A DNA stretch of 64,000 nt from JASEGV01 sp947085405 (GTDB taxonomy: Bacteria > Bacteroidota > Ignavibacteria > UBA10030 > BY39). Of this stretch, positions 50,191-57,903 are shown piece after piece. Positions within the stretch are counted from its first letter, which is position 1. The number at the start of each line of letters is the position of its first letter. Made by a program: the position numbers and the translations under genes. The stretch is from contig CAMTWO010000013.1 of assembly GCA_947085405.1 (NCBI GenBank), forward strand, positions 162,014 to 226,013, read 5' to 3'. The notes beneath the pieces were generated by a model that was not told the origin of the DNA, ran no database searches, and saw only the letters and a list, made by a program, of their open reading frames with translations.

Positions 50191-52023
50191 ATGAAAAATT
50201 ATCGATTACAATTAATGGTTTGTGCTGGAACCGGTTGCGTTTCTAATCACTCGTTTGAAATTAAAGATGCATTAGAGAATGCAATCGGCAAACACAACTT
50301 GCAAAATGAAGCTCAAGTCGTTTTAACCGGCTGCAACGGTTTCTGTGGTGCCGGACCGATATTAGTCGTTCAGCCAGACAATATATTTTATCAATTATTA
50401 AAACCTACAGATGTACCGCTGATTGTTGAGGAACATTTAGTTAAAGGCAGGCCAGTAAAGAAATTTGTGTACACACCCCCCGCCGAAAAAAATCCCATTC
50501 CGAAAATGTCAGAGATACCGTTTTTTTCCGATCAAACTTTAATTGCATTGCGTAACCGCGGAATGATCGACCCGGAAAATATTGATGACTATATTGCACG
50601 CGGAGGTTACAAAGCATTAGGTAAAGTTCTGTCTTCAATGACTCCCGATGAAGTTTTACAAGAAATAAAAAATTCAGGATTGCGGGGCAGAGGTGGCGGA
50701 GGTTTTCCAACAGGTGTAAAGTGGGAAACCTGCAAACACGCTCATGGCGACGAGAGATATGTAATTTGTAATGCCGATGAAGGCGACCCGGGCGCTTTTA
50801 TGGATCGGAGTATAATTGAAGGCGACCCGCATTCTGTAATCGAAGGAATGATTATCGGTGCCTATGCAATCGAGAATGTACGCCAAGGTTACATCTATGT
50901 TCGTATGGAATATCCACTTGCAATAAAACGTTTTCAAATCGCAATTGAACATGCACGCGAATTTGGCCTGTTGGGCAATAATATATTTGATAAAGGTTTT
51001 AACTTCGATATCGAAGTAAGGCGTGGTGCCGGTGCGTTCGTTTGCGGCGAATCAACTGCACTTATGGCTTCAATCGAAGGTAAACCGGGCGAACCACGAG
51101 CGAAATATATTCATACCGTCGAAAAAGGATTGTGGGATAAACCTACTTGCTTGAATAATGTTGAAACTTGGGTAAATGTGCCGCAAATAATTCTACGTGG
51201 TGCCAAGTGGTTCTCAAGTATCGGTACAGGCGACGTTTCGGTGGATGCTTGGGGAGGCAGCAAAGGTACAAAAGTATTTTCATTAGCAGGAAAGGTGAAC
51301 AACACCGGTCTCGTAGAAGTACCTATGGGAATTACACTACGTGATATAATTTATAAAATTGGGGGTGGTATAAAAGATAACAAGAAATTTAAAGCTGTGC
51401 AGACTGGAGGACCATCAGGTGGCTTTATTCCCGAAAGCATGCTCGATCTACCTGTTGATTATGAAGAACTCACAAAAGTTGGTTCTATGATGGGGTCGGG
51501 TGGTATGGTCGTTACGGATGAAGAAAATTGTATGGTCGATATGGCTAAATATTTTCTGAAATTTACTCAAGAAGAATCATGCGGAAAATGTATTCCATGT
51601 CGCGAAGGAACAAAACGTATGTTGGATATTTTAGAAAACATTACAATAGGGAAGGGAACCGAAGACGATTTGGTATTATTAGAGGAATTATCAAATATGA
51701 TTGTTGAATCATCCTTGTGTGCCTTAGGTGGTTCGGCGCCCAATCCTGTATTAACTACTTTAAAATATTTCCGTGAAGAATACGAAAAACATGTTATAGA
51801 TAAAAAATGTCCGGCTCATATTTGCAGCCAGTTAAATACATATTCCATTGATGAAAAATTATGTCTTGAAATTGGGCATGGATGTGATGTCTGTAAAAAA
51901 TACTGTCCTGATGGTGCCATCATCGGAGAGAGAAAGAAAGTTCATTATATCGAACCGGCAAAATGCAGCAAATGCGGCGCCTGTTATGATGTATGTAATT
52001 TCAATGCGGTTAAAGTTCAATAA
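50191..52023 (+). CDS. NuoF/HydB-type NAD(H)- and FMN-binding subunit
   Basis: A 610-residue diaphorase subunit. An N-terminal thioredoxin-like 2Fe-2S domain (CAGTGC, TGCNGFCGAGP) covers about residues 1-100. The FMN/NADH module has GLRGRGGGGFPTGVKW, CNADEGDPGAFMDR and GAGAFVCGESTALMAS. A 4Fe-4S site (CGKCIPCREGTKRML...C) and two C-terminal ferredoxin clusters follow. This layout fits HydB/HndC of electron-bifurcating hydrogenases, where the FMN is thought to be the bifurcating or NAD(H)-reacting flavin. Confidence 0.92.
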   Translation: MKNYRLQLMVCAGTGCVSNHSFEIKDALENAIGKHNLQNEAQVVLTGCNGFCGAGPILVVQPDNIFYQLLKPTDVPLIVEEHLVKGRPVKKFVYTPPAEKNPIPKMSEIPFFSDQTLIALRNRGMIDPENIDDYIARGGYKALGKVLSSMTPDEVLQEIKNSGLRGRGGGGFPTGVKWETCKHAHGDERYVICNADEGDPGAFMDRSIIEGDPHSVIEGMIIGAYAIENVRQGYIYVRMEYPLAIKRFQIAIEHAREFGLLGNNIFDKGFNFDIEVRRGAGAFVCGESTALMASIEGKPGEPRAKYIHTVEKGLWDKPTCLNNVETWVNVPQIILRGAKWFSSIGTGDVSVDAWGGSKGTKVFSLAGKVNNTGLVEVPMGITLRDIIYKIGGGIKDNKKFKAVQTGGPSGGFIPESMLDLPVDYEELTKVGSMMGSGGMVVTDEENCMVDMAKYFLKFTQEESCGKCIPCREGTKRMLDILENITIGKGTEDDLVLLEELSNMIVESSLCALGGSAPNPVLTTLKYFREEYEKHVIDKKCPAHICSQLNTYSIDEKLCLEIGHGCDVCKKYCPDGAIIGERKKVHYIEPAKCSKCGACYDVCNFNAVKVQ

Positions 52024-52038
52024 AGCAAAGGAGAAATT

Positions 52039-53799
52039 ATGGTAAACGTAAAAATAGACGGAAAAGAAGTTCAAGTTCCACAAGATACTTCGATACTGAA
52101 AGCGGCTGAAAAAGCTGGTATCTGGATTCCCACGATGTGCCATAACAACCTGATTGAACCGTATGGAGTTTGCCGCTTATGCAGTGTTGAAGTTGTTCGC
52201 GGTAAACGCAGCCGTGTAGTAACTGCTTGTAATTATCCGGTTCGTGAAGGAATTGTTGTTAATACAAATTCTGAAAAGATTAAATGGATTCGAAAAATTA
52301 TAATGGAATTGATGCTCTCCCGATGGCCCAATGTAAAAGTTGTAAAGGATATAGCACAACAATTGGGAATCGAAACACCACGCTTCGAAAGTTTAGAAAA
52401 AGATGAAGCATCCGATGCCTGCATATTATGCGGTATGTGTGTAAATGTTTGTCGCGATCTTGTCGGTGCAAGCATTCTTGGTTTTGCAAACCGGGGAATT
52501 AAACGTGAAGTAGTCCTTCCGTTCAATGAACAATCCGATAAATGTATCGTTTGCGGCGCTTGCGCCCAAGTCTGTCCAACCGGTCACATTAAAATGGTTA
52601 TCGAAGACTACAAAGGAAAGAAACCGGAATTTACACTCGGTCCTAAAACGGCTATTTATGTCCCCTCGATGCAAGCAGTTCCGCGTGTTCCGGTTATTGA
52701 TACTCAATCTTGTATTCATTTTAAAACCGGAGGTTGTGAAACCTGTGCTAAAGTATGCGAACCGTTGGCAATCAATTATAAAATGGAAGACGAAATTGTT
52801 GAAGTGGATGTTGGACAGATTTTAGTAGTCACCGGTTACGGCATATTCGATGCTACACAAATGGCACAATATGGTTACGGAAGATACGATAATGTTTACA
52901 GCTCACTCGAATTTGAAATGTTGGTAAATTCAACAGGACCAACAGGTGGAAAAGTGGTTCTGAAGAACGGTGAAGAGCCGCGTGCAGTCGGTATTATCCA
53001 TTGCATCGGTTCGCGCGATACTAATTACCATCCGTATTGTTCACGTGTCTGTTGCATGTATGCGTTGAAATTTGCTCATCTTGTCCACGATAGAACAGAT
53101 GCAGCGATATATCAATTTTATATTGATATGCGGGCGTTCGGTAAAGGTTACGAAGAGTTTTATTCTCGTCTTCTCGATGAAGGGATAACGATGATACGCG
53201 GTAAAGCAGCAGAGATTGTTGAAGCTCCGCGTTTAAATGGTTCTGATGGTAATCTGTTAATCAGATGCGAAGATACATTAATCGGAAAATTCCGTGAAAT
53301 TCCTGTCGATATGGTAATTTTATGTAACGCTATGGAACCTCAACGGGACAGCGACACGGTTCGACGATTATTCTCAATCAGTAAAAGTCCGGATGGATTC
53401 TTTCTTGAGCGGCATCCTAAACTTGATCCTACAGCAACTACTACCGAGGGCGTATTCATAGCAGGTTGTGCTCAGGGTCCCAAAGATATACCTGATACAG
53501 TTGCACAAGCAAGTGCGGCTGCTGCCCGAATTCTGTCACTTATCTGTAAAGGTGAAGTTGAAATTGATCCCGTACGAGCAATGGTGCAGGACGACTACTG
53601 CAGCGGTTGCAGAATTTGCAATAACCTCTGTCCTTATGGCGCCATAGATTTTATAGTTGATAAAAAACTATCTCACGTCAACGAGGCTCTATGCAAAGGA
53701 TGCGGAACTTGCGTAGCAGCATGCCCGTCATCTGCTATGACTGGTCATGGATTTACAGATGCTCAAATACTTGCTGAATTAGAAGGACTAATCTCATAA
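52039..53799 (+). CDS. Fusion of a HydA/NuoG-type iron-sulfur arm with the C-terminal half of HdrA
   Basis: A 586-residue chimera. Residues 1-200 are a NuoG/HydA-type arm: a 2Fe-2S site (C34, C45, C48, C64) and two 4Fe-4S sites (C128-C138, C169-C179). The usual His-Cys3 cluster between them is missing. From GPKTAIYVP (residue 201) it continues as the C-half of HdrA: C225-C240, the IHCIGSRD and CSRVCCMYALKFA cysteines, GVFIAGCAQGPKDI (flavin-binding end), and two ferredoxin clusters at C521-C531 and C552-C562. It complements the HdrA N-half at 44405. There is no H-cluster domain. Confidence 0.88.
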   Translation: MVNVKIDGKEVQVPQDTSILKAAEKAGIWIPTMCHNNLIEPYGVCRLCSVEVVRGKRSRVVTACNYPVREGIVVNTNSEKIKWIRKIIMELMLSRWPNVKVVKDIAQQLGIETPRFESLEKDEASDACILCGMCVNVCRDLVGASILGFANRGIKREVVLPFNEQSDKCIVCGACAQVCPTGHIKMVIEDYKGKKPEFTLGPKTAIYVPSMQAVPRVPVIDTQSCIHFKTGGCETCAKVCEPLAINYKMEDEIVEVDVGQILVVTGYGIFDATQMAQYGYGRYDNVYSSLEFEMLVNSTGPTGGKVVLKNGEEPRAVGIIHCIGSRDTNYHPYCSRVCCMYALKFAHLVHDRTDAAIYQFYIDMRAFGKGYEEFYSRLLDEGITMIRGKAAEIVEAPRLNGSDGNLLIRCEDTLIGKFREIPVDMVILCNAMEPQRDSDTVRRLFSISKSPDGFFLERHPKLDPTATTTEGVFIAGCAQGPKDIPDTVAQASAAAARILSLICKGEVEIDPVRAMVQDDYCSGCRICNNLCPYGAIDFIVDKKLSHVNEALCKGCGTCVAACPSSAMTGHGFTDAQILAELEGLIS

Positions 53800-53894
53800 T
53801 TACTCAGCAGGTATTACTTTTGATCACAAAAGAAATCAAAAACATATAACAAGAAATGGATAGTAACAAACAAAAAAGATCTAAAAATTAATTG

Positions 53895-54827
53895 ATGCAA
53901 CATCCCTCGTACATAAAGCTACACAGCTCAGGCGAATTAAGCGAACGCATTCGGCAATTGTATGATTTAATGAAGGAATGTAAACTTTGCCCGCGTAAGT
54001 GTTTAGCAAAACGTTTTGAAGGAAATTACGGAGTGTGTCGGTCAACAAACCAACTTTTGGTTTCAAGTCTGTCGGCTCATTACGGCGAAGAGTCGCCTTT
54101 GGTTGGATGGAATGGTTCCGGCACTATATTCTTTACAAATTGTAACTTGTGGTGCTTGTATTGTCAAAACTACGACATCAGCCACTTGCGGCACGGCGAA
54201 GTAATTACCATAAATCAATTGTCGGAAGCAATGCTTTCGCTGCAGCAGTTGGGATGTCATAACATCAATTTTGTATCGCCTACACATTTTGTTCCTCAAA
54301 TAATTGATGCAGTCGGTATTGCTGTCGAAAAAGGTTTGAACATACCGCTCGTTTACAACTGCGGTGGATACGAATCAGTTGAAACTCTGAAGCTTTTGGA
54401 TGGAATAATCGACATCTATATGCCCGATATAAAATATTCGGTTAATACAAATTCTTATAAATATTCAGGTGCGAAAGATTATTGGGATGTTGTTCAACCG
54501 GCAATCATCGAAATGCACAGGCAAATTGGCGACCTGAAGATGAACCCTTTCGGTATTGCAGAAAGAGGTTTGTTAATTAGGCATCTAATCCTTCCTAATG
54601 ACATCGCTGGTTCAAAAAAAGTTTTGGATTTTATTGTTAATAAAGTTTGCGTTGATAGTTATGTGAATATTATGGATCAATATCGTCCGGCATTCAAAGC
54701 ATACCGGTATCCTGAATTGAGCAGAAATATTACATTAGATGAGTATTACGAAGTTATTAATTATGCTGAATCGATTGGATTGCACCGTGGATTTGGCAAA
54801 TATGAAAAGTTGTTAGAAATACATTAA
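53895..54827 (+). CDS. PflX-type radical SAM protein
   Basis: A 310-residue radical SAM enzyme of the PflX group, related to pyruvate formate-lyase activases. The cluster motif is CNLWCLYC (C83, C87, C90). An N-terminal cysteine set (C29, C32, C36, C48) is typical of this group. Its target is unknown. It lies between the HdrA-fusion gene and mvhD, which suggests a role in hydrogenase or Hdr maturation, but this is inference. I chose the ATG at 53895 although a TTG sits just before it. Confidence 0.85.
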   Translation: MQHPSYIKLHSSGELSERIRQLYDLMKECKLCPRKCLAKRFEGNYGVCRSTNQLLVSSLSAHYGEESPLVGWNGSGTIFFTNCNLWCLYCQNYDISHLRHGEVITINQLSEAMLSLQQLGCHNINFVSPTHFVPQIIDAVGIAVEKGLNIPLVYNCGGYESVETLKLLDGIIDIYMPDIKYSVNTNSYKYSGAKDYWDVVQPAIIEMHRQIGDLKMNPFGIAERGLLIRHLILPNDIAGSKKVLDFIVNKVCVDSYVNIMDQYRPAFKAYRYPELSRNITLDEYYEVINYAESIGLHRGFGKYEKLLEIH

Positions 54828-54854
54828 AGAAATATAAATTTGAAAGGTAACAAT

Positions 54855-55277
54855 ATGTCGTTTGAACCTAAAATTGTTGGTTTCCTCTGTAACTGGTGCT
54901 CTTATTCGGGTGCTGATTTAGCCGGAGTTTCGCGAATCAAATCGGCGCCCAACGTCCGTATTATTCGGACAATGTGCAGCGGCAGAGTTGACCCGGCTTT
55001 TATTTTGAAATCGTTCCAACTCGGAGCAGATGGGGTGGTGGTAATGGGATGCCATCTCGGCGATTGCCACTATCAGGAAGGCAACTATAAAACTCTAAGG
55101 CGAATTCCCTTTTTAAAACGTCTAATCCGCGAATTTGGTATCGACCCGCGCCGCCTTCGTCTCGAATGGGTTTCAGCTTCCGAAGGGGATAGATTCGCTC
55201 AAGTTGTTAACGAAATGACTGAAGAAATCAAAAAAATAGGACCGTTTCAGCATTCTGCGACTAAAATCAAAAAGTAA
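54855..55277 (+). CDS. mvhD: MvhD-like hydrogenase iron-sulfur subunit
   Basis: A 140-residue 2Fe-2S protein of the MvhD/delta family, which links the [NiFe]-hydrogenase to HdrA. Family cysteines lie in GFLCNWCSYSGADLAG, RTMCSGRVDP and MGCHLGDCHYQEGN. I chose the ATG at 54855, which has GAAAGGT 8 bases upstream. It is followed by the hydrogenase small subunit gene. This gene is the strongest sign that the hydrogenase docks onto HdrA. Confidence 0.92.
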   Translation: MSFEPKIVGFLCNWCSYSGADLAGVSRIKSAPNVRIIRTMCSGRVDPAFILKSFQLGADGVVVMGCHLGDCHYQEGNYKTLRRIPFLKRLIREFGIDPRRLRLEWVSASEGDRFAQVVNEMTEEIKKIGPFQHSATKIKK

Positions 55278-55300
55278 ATTATTTAATTAAGGAGATAAAT

Positions 55301-56263
55301 ATGGCAAAGCCAAAATTAGCATTATACTGGGCAGCAAGTTGCGGCGGCTGCGAAATAGCTGTTTTAGACCTTCACGAAAAAATATTGGACGTAGCAAATG
55401 CCTTCGATATCGTTTTTTGGCCCGTAGCACTTGATTTCAAGTATCACCATGTTCGGGCAATGGAAGATAAGAGCATTGATATTTGTTTGTTCAACGGCGC
55501 CATCGTGAATTCCGAAAATGAGGAGATGGCTCACTTGATGAGAGATAAATCAAAATTAGTTGTAGCATTCGGTGCCTGTGCCCATGAAGGTGGAATACCC
55601 GGTTTGGCAAACCTCACAACCAAGGATGCAATACTGAAATGGGTCTTCAAAAATTCGCCATCAACTGTAAATAATAATGGCACTTATCCACAAACACATA
55701 CCAAAATGCCTGAAGGTGAAATTGAGATTCCTGAAATGTGGGAAACAGTCAAAGCATTAAATCAGGTTATCGATGTTGATTATTACATACCCGGTTGCCC
55801 ACCTCAACCCGATCAAATTTGGGGGGTGATTGAGTATATATTAAGTGGTCAGCCGATGCCTGCAAAGGGTGCAACTCTTGGAGCGGGCGATAAAACTTGC
55901 TGCGAAGAATGTCCGCGTGAACGAAAAGAGAAGAAGTTAAAACAATTCTTCCGCCCGTATGAAATAATTTCAGACCCGAACGAGTGCCTTTTAGATCAAG
56001 GTATCATTTGTTTAGGTCCCGCTTCCCGGAGCGGCTGTGGAGCATTATGCCCAAAAGCGAATATTCCTTGTCGCGGCTGTTACGGTGCTCCTCCAAACTG
56101 TCCCGATCAAGGTGCTAAAATGGTGAGTGCTATAAGTTCAGTGATAGATGCACACGAACCTGAAGAGATAGAAAGAATATTAGACCAAATTGTTGACCCA
56201 CTTGGGACATTTTACAGATTCTCGGTACCGCAATCAATTTTAAGAAGGGTAGAAAAAATATGA
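55301..56263 (+). CDS. [NiFe]-hydrogenase small subunit (MvhG/HydS-type)
   Basis: A 320-residue small subunit of a group 3-type hydrogenase. The proximal 4Fe-4S cluster is set by C14, C17 (SCGGCE), C93 (GACAHEGG) and C166 (PGCPPQPDQ). Additional cysteines from C200 to C267 can hold two more clusters. No Tat signal is present, so the complex is cytoplasmic. It overlaps the large subunit gene by 4 bases, and the preceding gene is mvhD. Confidence 0.9.
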   Translation: MAKPKLALYWAASCGGCEIAVLDLHEKILDVANAFDIVFWPVALDFKYHHVRAMEDKSIDICLFNGAIVNSENEEMAHLMRDKSKLVVAFGACAHEGGIPGLANLTTKDAILKWVFKNSPSTVNNNGTYPQTHTKMPEGEIEIPEMWETVKALNQVIDVDYYIPGCPPQPDQIWGVIEYILSGQPMPAKGATLGAGDKTCCEECPRERKEKKLKQFFRPYEIISDPNECLLDQGIICLGPASRSGCGALCPKANIPCRGCYGAPPNCPDQGAKMVSAISSVIDAHEPEEIERILDQIVDPLGTFYRFSVPQSILRRVEKI

Positions 56264-57726
56264 AACAGATTAAAATAGATCCGATAACACGTCTCGAAGG
56301 ACATGGGAAGATAGATATTTTTTTAAATGACGATGGTGAAGTAGCAAATACTTATTTTCAAATTCCTGAGCTTCGCGGGTTTGAACAGTTTTGCGTTGGC
56401 AGACCTGTCGAGGAGATGCCTCGCATAACGACCCGAATTTGTGGTGTATGTCCTGAAGCTCACCACATGGCAGCAGCCAAAGCTTGCGATGCTGTGTTCC
56501 ATGTTGAAATTCCGTCTGCAGCCAAGAAGCTTCGCATGCTGTTGTACAATGTTTTCTTTGCCGGCGACCATACTACTCATTTTTACGCACTCGGCGGTCC
56601 CGACTTCATAGTCGGTCCCGATGCACCAGCCGCTGAACGAAATATTTTAGGCGTTGTTAAAAAAGTTGGCTTGGAAGTCGGCGGCAAAGTTATCGAAATG
56701 CGCAAACGAACTCAGCAAGTCATTAAAACTTTGGGAGGTAAACAAACTCACCAAATAACTTCAATGCCCGGGGGAGTAAGCAAGGGCATTTCCATTGAAG
56801 AAGCTAAAGAAATTGAGAAACATTGCGAGTGGTTCGTTGAGTTCGGGAAATTTACAATTCAGGTTTTCAACGATATCGTTCTGAAGAATCAAGCTTATGT
56901 TGATCTCATATTATCAGATACTTTCACTCATAAAACTTATTACATGGGTTTGGTAGATGAGAACAATAAAGTAAATTTTTATGATGGGAAAGTAAGAGTT
57001 GTTGATCCTGATGGAAAAGAATTTGTAAAATATTCACCTAACGAATATTTAGAAAATGTTGCTGAACATGTTGAGCCGTGGACTTATCTGAAATTTCCAT
57101 TCTTAAAAAAAGTTGGATGGAAAGGTTTTGTTGATGGCAAAGATAGCGGAGTCTATCGGGCTACGCCGTTATCACGTTTGAACGCTGCCGACGGAATGCC
57201 TACACCGTTGGCACAAGCTGAATACGAAAAAATGTATTCAACACTTGGAGGTAAACCGGTTCATGCAACATTAGCAACTCATTGGGCAAGAATCATCGAG
57301 CTGTTAAGCGGTGCTGAGATGGCTTTGGATTTAATTCGCGATCCTGAAATTACAAGCACGCACATCCGCAATATTCCGACAGAAATTCCGACTGAAGGTG
57401 TTGGAATTGTTGAAGCGCCACGCGGTACTCTTACACATCATTACACTACCGACGAAAGAGGAATACTTACGAAAGTAAATCTCATCGTAGGAACAACTAA
57501 CAATTATGCACCAATCTCGATGTCGATAAATAAAGCAGCACGTGGACTAATAAAAAAAGGTGTTGAAGTTACTGAAGGGACTCTCAACAAAATCGAAATG
57601 GCATTCCGTGCTTACGACCCATGTTTCGGATGCGCAACTCACTACCTTCCCGGTAAAATGCCAATGGAAGTGAGAATTTATGATTCTTCTCACAATCTCA
57701 TTGATTTAGTAAAAAGAAATACTTAA
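56260..57726 (+). CDS. [NiFe]-hydrogenase large subunit, group 3-type
   Basis: A 488-residue catalytic subunit. The active-site cysteines lie in RICGVCPEAHH (C61, C64) and DPCFGCATH (C455, C458), so all four NiFe ligands are cysteine. The 27-residue tail after H461 should be cut off by the maturation protease encoded at 42288. The C-terminal motif and the neighbouring mvhD and hdr genes fit the 3c (Hdr-linked) or NAD-linked group 3. The exact subgroup needs a tree. A strong terminator follows. Confidence 0.92.
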   Translation: MKQIKIDPITRLEGHGKIDIFLNDDGEVANTYFQIPELRGFEQFCVGRPVEEMPRITTRICGVCPEAHHMAAAKACDAVFHVEIPSAAKKLRMLLYNVFFAGDHTTHFYALGGPDFIVGPDAPAAERNILGVVKKVGLEVGGKVIEMRKRTQQVIKTLGGKQTHQITSMPGGVSKGISIEEAKEIEKHCEWFVEFGKFTIQVFNDIVLKNQAYVDLILSDTFTHKTYYMGLVDENNKVNFYDGKVRVVDPDGKEFVKYSPNEYLENVAEHVEPWTYLKFPFLKKVGWKGFVDGKDSGVYRATPLSRLNAADGMPTPLAQAEYEKMYSTLGGKPVHATLATHWARIIELLSGAEMALDLIRDPEITSTHIRNIPTEIPTEGVGIVEAPRGTLTHHYTTDERGILTKVNLIVGTTNNYAPISMSINKAARGLIKKGVEVTEGTLNKIEMAFRAYDPCFGCATHYLPGKMPMEVRIYDSSHNLIDLVKRNT

Positions 57727-57734
57727 AATTTTTC

Positions 57735-57749
57735 TAAATGTAACATTTA
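57735..57749. repeat. Short palindrome after the hydrogenase operon
   Basis: TAAATGT-A-ACATTTA, a perfect 15-base inverted repeat just before the terminator. Its size fits an operator or RNA end structure, but no family was recognised. Confidence 0.5.
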
Positions 57750-57750
57750 C

Positions 57751-57787
57751 AAACGGTTACAGTGAGTTTTCTGTAACCGTTTTTTTG
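57751..57787 (+). terminator. Strong rho-independent terminator of the hydrogenase-Hdr operon
   Basis: A perfect 12-bp stem AAACGGTTACAG / CTGTAACCGTTT with an 8-base loop and a T-run, 24 bases after the large subunit stop. Confidence 0.9.
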
Positions 57788-57903
57788 TTAATTTGTATCA
57801 CATAAAATCAACATCTTACACGATTCTTTGAAAGTAACTTGACTTATAATCATTATTTTCTTATTATTCTACAGTATCATTAAACAAAATAGGAGATTTA
57901 AAA

